DNA of 64,000 bases from positions 101,708 through 165,707 of the forward strand of contig NZ_BOMG01000055.1 of assembly GCF_016862075.1 (NCBI RefSeq), read 5' to 3'. The notes below the pieces were generated by a model. That model was given only the letters and a program-made list of their open reading frames with translations, was not told where the DNA came from and did no database searches. Each line of letters begins with the position of its first letter. The first letter of the stretch is position 1. Both the position numbers and the translations under genes were made by a program. Positions 51,408 through 59,336 of this stretch are shown here, in pieces. Origin of the DNA: Actinoplanes couchii (lineage in GTDB: Bacteria; Actinomycetota; Actinomycetes; Mycobacteriales; Micromonosporaceae).

Positions 51408-53089
51408 GGCTTCTCCTCGCGGCTCACCAGCCGGGCGTAGCCGGGTACCGACTCCATCAGGTCGGCGTGCGGGCCGGTCGCCACCACCCGGCCGTGCTCG
51501 ACAAAACAGACCCGGTCGGCGCGGGACAGCAGCAGCGGGCTGGACGTGCAGACCACCGTGGTCCGCCCGAGCCGGGCCGCCCGCAGCCGGTCCGCGATCC
51601 GGGCCTCGGTCCAGGCGTCCACCGCGTTCGTCGGCTCCACCAGGATCAGCGTGTCCGGATCGGCGATCAGGGCCCGGGCCAGCCGCAATCGTTGCTGCTG
51701 GCCGCCGGAGAAGGCCCGCCCCGCGCCGGTCACCACGGTGTCCGGGCCGTCCGGCAGCGCCGCCACGATCCCTGTCGCGTCGGCGGCGATCAAGGCCTCG
51801 ATCAACTTCCCGCGGCGGTACGGGTCCAGATCCGCCCGTAGCCGCCCGGAGAACAGGCGGGAATCGTTGTCCGACACCAGGATCCGGGCCCGGACCTCGG
51901 ACAGGGCGGCCGCGGCGAGCGGGATCCCGCCGAGCGTGGCGCCGTCGGCGTACCGGCCGAGGCGATCCGCGATCCGGGACGCGTCGGCGGGTGTGGTGGC
52001 GGCGATCGCGGTGAAACGGCCGGGGATCACCCGTACCCCCGAAGTGGGATCCTCCAGATCACCGGCCGGGAGTGGCACGGCGACCTCGGGCACCGCGAGG
52101 TCGGTGCGCTCCCGCACCATCGCCACCACCCGCCGGCCGGAGACGTGACCGCGGGTCAGCTTGTCCACCGCCTCGGTCAACTGGCGCAACGGCGCGACCA
52201 GGAAGGCGGCGTACGCGTAGAAGGCCACCAACTGGCCCACGGTGATCCGGTCGGCGGCCGCGAACCGGGCGCCCAGCCACGTCACCAGCACCAGGAACAC
52301 CCCCGGCAGCAGGGCCTGCGCCGCCTCCAGCAGCGACTCCACCCGGGCGGTCCGCACCCCGGCCGCGCCCAGCGCCCGCGACTCCGCCCGGTACCGGGCC
52401 GCCACCGTCGCCTCGCCGCCCACCCCGCGCAGCACCCGCAGCCCGCCGACCAGATCCGCGGCCCGGCCGGTCAGCCGCCCCTGCCGCTCCCGGTAGGCCC
52501 GCTGCCGCTCGTGCAACGGCGGGATCAGCACCCCCACCGTCAGCATCATCACCGGCACCCCGACCAGCACCACCAGCCCCAGCGGCACCGACGTGTGCAA
52601 CAGCAGCACGGTGACGGTGATCACCGCCAGCAGCGAGCCGATGCCGCGTGAGGTGATGTCCAGGGCGCCGCCGATGTGGGCGATGTCCGAGGTGCCGATC
52701 GCGACCACCTCACCGGCGTCCATCCGGCGCGGCAGAGCCGACCCGAGCAGGTTCGCCTGCCGGACCACCACCTGCACCGTCCGGAACGCGGCGCCCAGCC
52801 AGTTGGTCACCGCGAACCGGTGCCGGGAGATGCCGATCAGCGCCTGCGACTGGCCCAGCCCGAACAGCAGCAGACCCCAGCCGAGCAGACCGCCGCCGTT
52901 CCCCGCCACGGCGGCGTCCACCGCCCGTCCGACCACCGCCGGAACCAGCGCCTGACACCACATCCAGAGGATCGCCAGCAGCGCCGCGGCGACGATCGTC
53001 AGGCGGGAACGGCGGATCAGCCAGAGCAGATAGCGGGTGGCGGACCGGGAGTCGGGAGTGCCGGGATCGGTGACGGGCAGTCTTCGCAT
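51404..53089 (-). CDS. ABC exporter half, degenerate nucleotide site subunit
   Basis: A 561-residue partner of the previous gene, with six membrane helices (about 25-300). Its nucleotide-binding domain keeps the signature SGGQQQR (461-467) but has lost Walker A (ATTPADAS near 364-371 in place of GxxGxGKS), the Walker B Asp (LILVE, 481-485) and the switch His (Ser516 in CTSSP). It therefore supplies only the signature to the active site on the partner. ATG 53089; the gene lies 42 bp after the small gene at 53132. Confidence 0.9.
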   Translation of the reverse strand: MRRLPVTDPGTPDSRSATRYLLWLIRRSRLTIVAAALLAILWMWCQALVPAVVGRAVDAAVAGNGGGLLGWGLLLFGLGQSQALIGISRHRFAVTNWLGAAFRTVQVVVRQANLLGSALPRRMDAGEVVAIGTSDIAHIGGALDITSRGIGSLLAVITVTVLLLHTSVPLGLVVLVGVPVMMLTVGVLIPPLHERQRAYRERQGRLTGRAADLVGGLRVLRGVGGEATVAARYRAESRALGAAGVRTARVESLLEAAQALLPGVFLVLVTWLGARFAAADRITVGQLVAFYAYAAFLVAPLRQLTEAVDKLTRGHVSGRRVVAMVRERTDLAVPEVAVPLPAGDLEDPTSGVRVIPGRFTAIAATTPADASRIADRLGRYADGATLGGIPLAAAALSEVRARILVSDNDSRLFSGRLRADLDPYRRGKLIEALIAADATGIVAALPDGPDTVVTGAGRAFSGGQQQRLRLARALIADPDTLILVEPTNAVDAWTEARIADRLRAARLGRTTVVCTSSPLLLSRADRVCFVEHGRVVATGPHADLMESVPGYARLVSREEKP

Positions 53090-53131
53090 CAGGCCCCGAC
53101 GGTAAAGCCGGGATGCGCGTGGTGCGACTGA

Positions 53132-53386
53132 TCAGCGATCGACGGGGTTGAAATCCCAGACGTGCGGAGCGCGTGCCACCAGGTTCTCCGGCGGGGTACG
53201 CATGCTCTCCGGAGAGTTGCGCCATTTGGTGATGACGACGATGCGATGATCGGTGGACGAATAGACGTCACTCGACACATGTTGTGGCAGTACCTCCAAG
53301 GCAGGCACCGCCGTGTCGCAGACCCAGGCCAGCAGCTCGTCGAAGCCACTGCGCGAGGCCCGTACCTCCCACATCCGCGCGATCAT
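53132..53386 (-). CDS. small dimeric alpha-beta barrel-like protein (ABM-like)
   Basis: An 84-residue protein, ARMWEVRASRSGFDELLAW at the start and RIVVITKWRNSPESMRTPP in the middle, with alternating strands and helices that suggest a ferredoxin-like dimeric barrel, as in antibiotic-biosynthesis-monooxygenase-like proteins. I cannot assign a reaction. ATG 53386 has AGGA 7 bases upstream and is 9 bp after the tsaD stop, so it is likely the last gene of the t6A operon. Confidence 0.7.
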   Translation of the reverse strand: MIARMWEVRASRSGFDELLAWVCDTAVPALEVLPQHVSSDVYSSTDHRIVVITKWRNSPESMRTPPENLVARAPHVWDFNPVDR

Positions 53387-53395
53387 GAACGCTTC

Positions 53396-54448
53396 CTACC
53401 CTGGCACACTCACCGCGGTCAAACCCATGGCGGAATCCGCGGGCAGATCGAGACGACTCGGCGCCACCCCGGCCGCCACCAAGTGCGACCCCAGCGCGGC
53501 GACCATGGCGCCGTTGTCGGTGCAGAGAGCCGGCCGCGGTACGCGTACCCGGATGCCGTGTTTCGCCGCGCGCTCCTCGGCCAGCACCCGCAGCCGCGAG
53601 TTCGCCGCCACCCCGCCGCCGATCACCAGGGTGTCCACCCCGTTCGTGCGGCACGCGTCGATCGCCTTCGCGGTCAGCACGTCGCAGACCGCCTCCTGGA
53701 AACTCGCCGACACGTCGGCCACCGGCACCGGCTCGCCGGCCCGCTCCCGGGCCTCCACCCAGCGTGCCACCGCCGTCTTCAGCCCGGAGAACGAGAAGTC
53801 GAAGCGGTGCGCCGCCTGATCCTTCGGCGCGGTCAGGCCACGCGGGAAGGCGATCGACCTCGGATCGCCCTCGCGAGCCGACCGGTCGATGATCGGGCCA
53901 CCCGGGAACCCCAGGCCCAGCAGCCGGGCCACCTTGTCGAACGCCTCACCGGCCGCGTCGTCGATCGTCGCGCCCAGCGGGGTCACCCCCGCCGTCAGGT
54001 CGTCCACCAGCAGCAACGACGAGTGCCCGCCGGACACCAGCATCGCCACCGCCGGCTCCGGCAGCGGACCGTGCTCCAGGGTGTCCACCGCCACGTGCGC
54101 GGCCAGGTGGTTGACGCCGTAGATCGGCTTCTCCGCGGCCAGCGCCCAGCCCTTCGCCGCCGCCACCCCGACCAGCAGCGCACCGGCCAGACCCGGGCCG
54201 CTGGTCACCGCGATCGCGTCCACGTCGGCCAGCGTCACCCCCGCGTCGTCCAGGGCCCGTTTCATCGTCGGGACCAGCGCCTCCAGGTGGGCGCGGCTGG
54301 CCACCTCCGGCACCACTCCGCCGAACCGGGCGTGCTGCTCCACACTGGACGCCAGCGCGTCGGCGAGCAGGGTGTGGCCGCGGACGATGCCGATGCCGGT
54401 CTCGTCGCAGGAGGTCTCGATCCCGAGGACCAGGGGTTCGTCAGGCAT
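53396..54448 (-). CDS. tsaD: tRNA N6-adenosine threonylcarbamoyltransferase TsaD
   Basis: The 350-residue protein has the ASKHA fold with metal ligands H114 and H118 (GVNHLAAHVA), LVSGGHSSLLLV and the C-terminal CTDNGAMVAALG. It transfers threonylcarbamoyl to A37 of ANN-decoding tRNAs with TsaB and TsaE. It opens VLGIETSCDETG, the family start. It overlaps rimI by 8 bp. Part of the cluster tsaE-ung-tsaB-rimI-tsaD. Confidence 0.97.
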   Translation of the reverse strand: MPDEPLVLGIETSCDETGIGIVRGHTLLADALASSVEQHARFGGVVPEVASRAHLEALVPTMKRALDDAGVTLADVDAIAVTSGPGLAGALLVGVAAAKGWALAAEKPIYGVNHLAAHVAVDTLEHGPLPEPAVAMLVSGGHSSLLLVDDLTAGVTPLGATIDDAAGEAFDKVARLLGLGFPGGPIIDRSAREGDPRSIAFPRGLTAPKDQAAHRFDFSFSGLKTAVARWVEARERAGEPVPVADVSASFQEAVCDVLTAKAIDACRTNGVDTLVIGGGVAANSRLRVLAEERAAKHGIRVRVPRPALCTDNGAMVAALGSHLVAAGVAPSRLDLPADSAMGLTAVSVPG

Positions 54449-55058
54449 CTCGCATCATCACCAGGGCGTCCGTGTTGCTGGGTTGGTAGTAGCCGCGCCG
54501 GATCCCGACCGGCTCGAATCCGTACGTCGCGTAGAGCTTCTGGGCGGGCGCGTTGTCCACCGCCACCTCGAGCAGGGTCTTCCGGGTGCCGCGCCGGGCG
54601 GCCTCACCGAGCAGAGCCTCCAGGAGCCCACGCCCGATCCCGAGCCGCTGAGCCTCCCGCCGGACAGCGATGTTCTGAACCCACGACTCGTGCTCATCCA
54701 CCACCGAAAGCCCCGCGTAACCGACCACCGAGCCGCCGGCCCCGTCGACCCGCTGCCCGGCCCCGACCTCACCCACCGCGCCCGCACGGTCGTCGGCCCG
54801 CCGCCCGGCCCCGCTCACCGCGCTCTCACCCGGGCCGCTCAGTGCCACCAGGTAGAACTGGCGGGTCGCCAGCTCGTTCCAGAACATCGCCGGGGACCAC
54901 TTCTCCGGGCCGAACAGGTCCTCCTCGATGGGCATCACCTCGTCGATGTGCCACCAGCGGAACCTCTCGATGACGTACCCGAGCGGGCCTTTCTCGTTTT
55001 CCTGTGTATTTTGACCAGATTTATCGTCTTCTTTGGTGAACTCGGCTGCCTCGCTCAT
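54441..55058 (-). CDS. rimI: ribosomal protein S18-alanine N-acetyltransferase RimI with insert
   Basis: A 205-residue GNAT acetyltransferase with the acetyl-CoA motif RRLGIGRGLL-like segment (QRLGIGRGLLEALL, 137-150) and the C-terminal KLYATYGFEPVGIRRGYY. Compared with the usual 150-160 residues it has an N-terminal extension of about 26 residues from an AT-rich DNA patch, and a Gly/Ala/Arg-rich insert at about 74-110 between two strands. The start ATG 55058 shares one base with the tsaB stop (TGATG), which supports it. It acetylates ribosomal protein S18 or a similar target. Confidence 0.9.
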   Translation of the reverse strand: MSEAAEFTKEDDKSGQNTQENEKGPLGYVIERFRWWHIDEVMPIEEDLFGPEKWSPAMFWNELATRQFYLVALSGPGESAVSGAGRRADDRAGAVGEVGAGQRVDGAGGSVVGYAGLSVVDEHESWVQNIAVRREAQRLGIGRGLLEALLGEAARRGTRKTLLEVAVDNAPAQKLYATYGFEPVGIRRGYYQPSNTDALVMMRDA

Positions 55059-55819
55059 CAGGTCAGCACCGGCTTCCGGGCCGTCGGCTCCACCGCGTCG
55101 GGGCGGCGCAGATAGAGCGGGGTGAGGATCTCGCTCGGCGCGCCGGCGCGGATCCGCTCGGCGGCGATCGCCACCAGCGCCGCTCCCGGCGGATAGAGCA
55201 GGTGCTCCTCCACCGGGAGGCCGAAGACATCCCCATATTTCAAAGCGCCTTCACCGGCGGCCCGATCAACGAACCCGGCCAGCGAGATCCCGCCGGCCTC
55301 CTGATCGTTTCCGGTCACCGCAGCGGCATCACTTCCGGATGCGGTAGCGACATCGTTTCCGGACGCGGCGGCGACGATTCCGGCGACCTCGGCCGGCTTG
55401 GCGACCTCGGGGCCGAAGACCCGCGCGCCGTCCGCATACGTTCCGAAGTAGACCTCGCGCCGCCGCGCGTCGGTGGCGATCAGCACCCGCCCCGGACCCG
55501 CCGCACGCCCGAGGGCGTCCAGCGAGCACACCCCGTACGTCGGAATGTCCAGCGCCTGCCCCATGCTCGCCGCGGTGGCCAGCCCGACCCGCAGACCGGT
55601 GAACGGCCCGGGCCCGAGGCCAGCCACGATCGCGGTCAGATCACGGGGCCGGACCCCGGCGTCGGCGAGGACCGCGGCGATCTCGGGGGCGAGTTTCTCC
55701 CCGTGCGCACGCGGGTCGACGGTCCGCCGTTCCGTCACGCCGAACAGACCGTCCGCGGTCACCTCGACGAGAGCCGCGGTCGACGCGGGGGTTGCGGTGT
55801 CCAGAGCGAGTACCAGCAC
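55058..55819 (-). CDS. tsaB: tRNA threonylcarbamoyladenosine biosynthesis protein TsaB
   Basis: A 253-residue ASKHA protein: LVLALDTATPAST at the start, GLGPGPFTGLRVGLATA (about 68-84) and a C-terminal PLYLRRPDA. It is the scaffold partner of TsaD in t6A synthesis. An insert at about 150-177 consists of three imperfect 8-residue repeats (ASGNDVAT, ASGSDAAA, VTGNDQEA), which is not typical of the family. It ends within rimI and begins 9 bp after ung. Confidence 0.93.
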   Translation of the reverse strand: MLVLALDTATPASTAALVEVTADGLFGVTERRTVDPRAHGEKLAPEIAAVLADAGVRPRDLTAIVAGLGPGPFTGLRVGLATAASMGQALDIPTYGVCSLDALGRAAGPGRVLIATDARRREVYFGTYADGARVFGPEVAKPAEVAGIVAAASGNDVATASGSDAAAVTGNDQEAGGISLAGFVDRAAGEGALKYGDVFGLPVEEHLLYPPGAALVAIAAERIRAGAPSEILTPLYLRRPDAVEPTARKPVLT

Positions 55820-55828
55820 AGCGAAACC

Positions 55829-56512
55829 CTAGACCGTGGCCGCCGGGTTCCAGTCGATGACCGGCCGCCCACCGTCGGCGAGCGCCTTGTTGGCGGCGCT
55901 GAACGGCCGGCTGCCGAGGAATCCGACCCGGTTCAGCGGGCTCGGGTGCCCGGCTTCCAGCACCGCGTGCACCGGGTTGGTGACCAGCACCGCCTTCTTC
56001 TTCGCATAGCTGCCCCAGAGCAGGAAGACGACCCGCTCGCCGCGCGCGTTCAGCGCCTTGATGGTGGCGTCGGTGAACGCCTCCCACCCCTTGTTGCCGT
56101 GCGATCCGGCCTTGCCCGCGCGGACCGTCAGCACCGAGTTGAGCAGCAGCACACCCTGCCGCGCCCAGCCGGTGAGGTCGCTGCCCTTCGGCTTCGGGAC
56201 GTCGAGGTCCTCGTTGAGCTCCTTGAAGATGTTGCTCAGCGACGGCGGGCGGCGCACCCCGTCCCGGGCGCTGAAGCTGAGGCCGTGCGCCTGACCGGGC
56301 CCGTGGTACGGATCCTGTCCGAGAATGAGCACCCGGGTCTGCGCCGGGGAGCACAGCCGGTAGGCCGTGAACAGGTCCTCCACCGGCGGGTAGATCGTCT
56401 GTGTCGCGTACTCCTCGGCCACCCACGTGCCCAGGGCGGTGGTGGCGGCGGCGTCGAGGTGGGGGGTCAGCTCGTCGCGCCACTCGGCGGGAAGCAGCTC
56501 GGTCAGGTTCAC
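55829..56512 (-). CDS. ung: uracil-DNA glycosylase (family 1)
   Basis: The 227-residue enzyme has the family 1 motifs GQDPYHGPGQAHGLSFS with catalytic Asp67, VLLLNSVLTVR, and the DNA-intercalating HPSPLN with His189. It removes uracil from DNA. It begins at GTG 56512, which shares four bases with the tsaE stop (GTGA); upstream in-frame codons are shadows. Its position inside the t6A cluster, between tsaE and tsaB, is unusual. The start region matches the family (MNLTELLPAEW). Confidence 0.97.
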   Translation of the reverse strand: MNLTELLPAEWRDELTPHLDAAATTALGTWVAEEYATQTIYPPVEDLFTAYRLCSPAQTRVLILGQDPYHGPGQAHGLSFSARDGVRRPPSLSNIFKELNEDLDVPKPKGSDLTGWARQGVLLLNSVLTVRAGKAGSHGNKGWEAFTDATIKALNARGERVVFLLWGSYAKKKAVLVTNPVHAVLEAGHPSPLNRVGFLGSRPFSAANKALADGGRPVIDWNPAATV

Positions 56513-56958
56513 ATGCTCTCCAGTCGGTGTGCCCAGTCGCCGCCGTGCGGCCGGAGGTCGACGACCCGGGTGTCGTCGTCCAGCCGGTCGATGCGGATCT
56601 GCAGATATTCGTCGTTCAGTTGCTCGACCATCCCGGCGCCCCACTCGATCACGGTGACCGCGTCGTCGGAGGAGGCGTCCAGGTCGAGGTCGTCGATCTC
56701 GGCGCGGGGGTCGGGACGATCACCCAGCCGGTACGCGTCGGCGTGCACCAGTGGCAGCGGGCCGCGGTGCACCCGGGCGATCACGAAGGTCGGCGAGGTG
56801 ATCGGCCCCTGCACGCCCAGGCCGGCGCCGATGCCCTGGACCAGGGCGGTCTTGCCGGCGCCGAGGGGCCCGGTGAGCAGGACCAGGTCGCCGGCCCGCA
56901 GCACACCGGCGAGCCGTTTCCCGAACTCCTTGGTGTCCTCGACCGTCTCCAGTTTCAC
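56509..56958 (-). CDS. tsaE: tRNA threonylcarbamoyladenosine biosynthesis ATPase TsaE
   Basis: A 149-residue P-loop ATPase with Walker A GPLGAGKTAL (about 30-39), switch segments SPTFVI and HADAYRL, and VIEWGAGM near the end. It drives the TsaBD complex. It overlaps the upstream hydrolase gene by 4 bp and ung by 4 bp, so it is translationally linked on both sides. Confidence 0.96.
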   Translation of the reverse strand: MKLETVEDTKEFGKRLAGVLRAGDLVLLTGPLGAGKTALVQGIGAGLGVQGPITSPTFVIARVHRGPLPLVHADAYRLGDRPDPRAEIDDLDLDASSDDAVTVIEWGAGMVEQLNDEYLQIRIDRLDDDTRVVDLRPHGGDWAHRLESM

Positions 56959-58022
56959 GTCAGTTTCTCCAGGAAGGGGATCAGTGCCGCGTTGACCTGA
57001 TCGGCTTTCTCCAGCATCACCACGTGACCGCTGTTCTCGATGGTGATCAGCTCGGCCTCGGGCAGGTTCTCGATGATCTGCTGGGAGTGGCTCAGCGGGG
57101 TCAGATAGTCCCGGTCACCGACCACGACCAGCACCGGAACGCCGCGCAGCGCGGTCAGCGCCGGAACCCGGTTGTGGGTGTAGAGGGTCTGCAGGTATTT
57201 GGTGAGCGTCTCGGCCGACGTCTTCGAGTTCATGCTCTCGACGAAGGTGACCAGCGACGGGCTGGGCTTGGGCTCACCGAACCCGTACCGCCGGGTGAGC
57301 AGCCAGGCCAGGTCGGTGGAGACCACCCGGGCCCGGTCGATGGTGCCGCCGCCGAGCTGGGCCGCCTTGTCCCAGAGCGGGAAGAACGGCGAGCTCACCC
57401 GGGCCACCAGGTTGGTGATGCCGAGTTTCGCCTTGTCGAAGAGCCCGGCCGAGGTGGAGATCAGCACCGCGCCGGTGACCCGGTTGCCGAACCAGGCCGG
57501 GAACTGCTCGGCGAACGCCATGATCGTCATGCCGCCCATCGAGTGACCGACGAGGATTATCCGGCCGTGCGGCACCGTCTCCTCCAGCACGGCGGCCAGC
57601 GAACGGCCGAGAGCCGCCAGATCGTACGTCCCGGACTTGAGCCTGCTCGATTTCCCGTGGCCGGGCTGGTCGTAGAAGACCATCCGGTGGGTGCCGCGCT
57701 CGGCCAGCTCCTTGCGCTGGAAGTAGAACGTGCCCATGTCCAGGGCGAACCCGTGCACGAACACGATCGTCGGCTCGTCGGTCGCGCTCTCCGGCTCGAT
57801 GATCTCCACGTGCATGTCGGTACCGTCGGCCGCGGTGACGATCCGCTCCTCGTCGAAGGGCTGATCACCGAACGGCTCCTCGGTGTACGGATCACCGGGC
57901 TCGTTGACGGACCGGCGCACCAGCGCCCGCTCGACGGCGAACGCGGTGGCCAGACCGGCCGCGGCCACACCGACCGCGGCCCCGAATATGCCGGCTCCCT
58001 TGGCGACCTTCGACCTGTTCAC
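56955..58022 (-). CDS. alpha/beta hydrolase, membrane-anchored
   Basis: A 355-residue protein with one N-terminal membrane segment (about 10-30), then an alpha/beta hydrolase fold with the oxyanion HGFALDMG, the nucleophile elbow GHSMGG (Ser near 162), the acid in VVGDRDYLTP and His in NSGHVVMLE. It sits between alr and tsaE with 4-bp overlaps on both sides, as in many actinobacteria, but its substrate is unknown. Start GTG 58022. Confidence 0.92.
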   Translation of the reverse strand: MNRSKVAKGAGIFGAAVGVAAAGLATAFAVERALVRRSVNEPGDPYTEEPFGDQPFDEERIVTAADGTDMHVEIIEPESATDEPTIVFVHGFALDMGTFYFQRKELAERGTHRMVFYDQPGHGKSSRLKSGTYDLAALGRSLAAVLEETVPHGRIILVGHSMGGMTIMAFAEQFPAWFGNRVTGAVLISTSAGLFDKAKLGITNLVARVSSPFFPLWDKAAQLGGGTIDRARVVSTDLAWLLTRRYGFGEPKPSPSLVTFVESMNSKTSAETLTKYLQTLYTHNRVPALTALRGVPVLVVVGDRDYLTPLSHSQQIIENLPEAELITIENSGHVVMLEKADQVNAALIPFLEKLT

Positions 58023-59140
58023 CGGGCCACCTCACCGTCGTAGTGCCGGGGCACGCGACTGCTGCCGAACCGGGTGACGATCTCGTAGTTGATCGTGCCG
58101 GTCGCTGCGGCCCAGTCGTCTGCGGTCGGCTCGCCGGATGATCCGGGACCGAAAAGGATCGCCACGTCGCCTGCTGACACCGGCTCGTTGCCCACGTCGA
58201 TGACCACCTGGTCCATGCAGACCCGGCCGGCGATCCGCGCGGTCGTGCCGCCGACCCGGATCGGGCCGGTGCTCGACGCGTGCCGGGGCACCCCGTCGCC
58301 GTAACCCAGCGGGACCACGGCCAGGGTGGTCTCCCGCGGGGTCACGTAGGTCAACCCGTACGACACACCCTGACCTGCCGGAACCCGCTTGGTCAGCATG
58401 ATCCGGGCCCGGGCCGTCATCGCGGGACGCAGGCCGTAACGCTCGCCCGCGATCGGCGACAGGCCATAGGCCGCGATACCCACCCGGACCAGATCGAAAT
58501 GGGTGTCGGGCCTGGTCAAAGTGGCCGCCGAATTGGCGATGTGCCGGTAACGCGGGGTGATGCCGAAGCCCGTCGCGACCGCCAGGCCGGCGTGGAACGC
58601 GGCGAGCTGCCGGTCCACCGACTCGTGACCGGGGTCGTCGGCGCAGGCGAAGTGGCTCCACACCCCGGCCACCTCGATGTCCCCGCCGGCCTGGGCCTTC
58701 GCCGCCGCCTCCAGCAGGATCGGCCAGTCGTCGGCGACCGCGCCGCCCCGGGACAGGCCGGTGTCCAGTTTCAGATGCACCCGGGCCGGACGGCCGGCCA
58801 GCCGGGCCGCGGCGGCCAGCTCGTCGACCAGCTCCGGGGTCGCGGCGCTCAGGTCGACCCCGGCCCGGACCCCCTCATGGAGCGGCAGACCGGGAGTGAT
58901 CAGCCAGGCCAGAACCGGCGCGTCGACACCCGCCCGGCGCAGCGTGAGCGCCTCGTCGAGAGTGGCGACGCCGAGCCAGGTCGCCCCGCCGGCCAGCGCC
59001 GCCCGGGCGGACGGCACCAGCCCGTGCCCGTAACCGTCGGCCTTGACCGCCACCAGCACCTCGGCGGAGGTGCGGGCGCGCAGCGTCGCGACGTTGTCCC
59101 TGATCGCGTCCAGATCGACGCGGACTTCGGCCTGCCACAT
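58019..59140 (-). CDS. alr: alanine racemase
   Basis: The 373-residue PLP enzyme has the cofactor lysine K33 in AVKADGYGHG, the catalytic Tyr in GVSYGLTYVTP and the dimer motif VCMDQVVIDVG. It makes D-alanine for peptidoglycan. ATG 59140 follows GTGGAGG. It lies in the operon with the hydrolase and t6A genes, 196 bp after the NAD(P)HX repair gene; the gap contains tandem repeats. Confidence 0.97.
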   Translation of the reverse strand: MWQAEVRVDLDAIRDNVATLRARTSAEVLVAVKADGYGHGLVPSARAALAGGATWLGVATLDEALTLRRAGVDAPVLAWLITPGLPLHEGVRAGVDLSAATPELVDELAAAARLAGRPARVHLKLDTGLSRGGAVADDWPILLEAAAKAQAGGDIEVAGVWSHFACADDPGHESVDRQLAAFHAGLAVATGFGITPRYRHIANSAATLTRPDTHFDLVRVGIAAYGLSPIAGERYGLRPAMTARARIMLTKRVPAGQGVSYGLTYVTPRETTLAVVPLGYGDGVPRHASSTGPIRVGGTTARIAGRVCMDQVVIDVGNEPVSAGDVAILFGPGSSGEPTADDWAAATGTINYEIVTRFGSSRVPRHYDGEVAR

Positions 59141-59176
59141 GCCTCCACCCTACTGAGGCGTATGACAATTTCTGAC

Positions 59177-59308
59177 GGTCAGCCCCTTCCGTCAGTCGGC
59201 CTTTACCGTCGGCCGCTCTCTTGCGCCAGTCGGCCTCTACCGTCAGCCGCTCTCTTCCGCCAGTCGCCCTCGTCCGTCAGCCGTTCTCTTCCGCCAGTCG
59301 GCCTCGTC
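59177..59308. repeat. tandem 34-bp repeats between nnr and alr
   Basis: Three 34-bp copies (59207-59240, 59241-59274, 59275-59308) with 3-5 differences among them, preceded by a shorter diverged copy (59177-59206). Each has the blocks GCTCTCTT and CGCCAGTCG. A degenerate copy continues towards the nnr stop at 59337. No spacers, so not a CRISPR array. Confidence 0.85.
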
Positions 59309-59336
59309 CGTCAGCCCGGGAGATCGCCCTCGCCGG

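Noticed and set aside
59177..59308. CRISPR-like direct repeats
   Set aside because: The 34-bp units are directly adjacent with no spacers and differ from each other; no cas genes are present.
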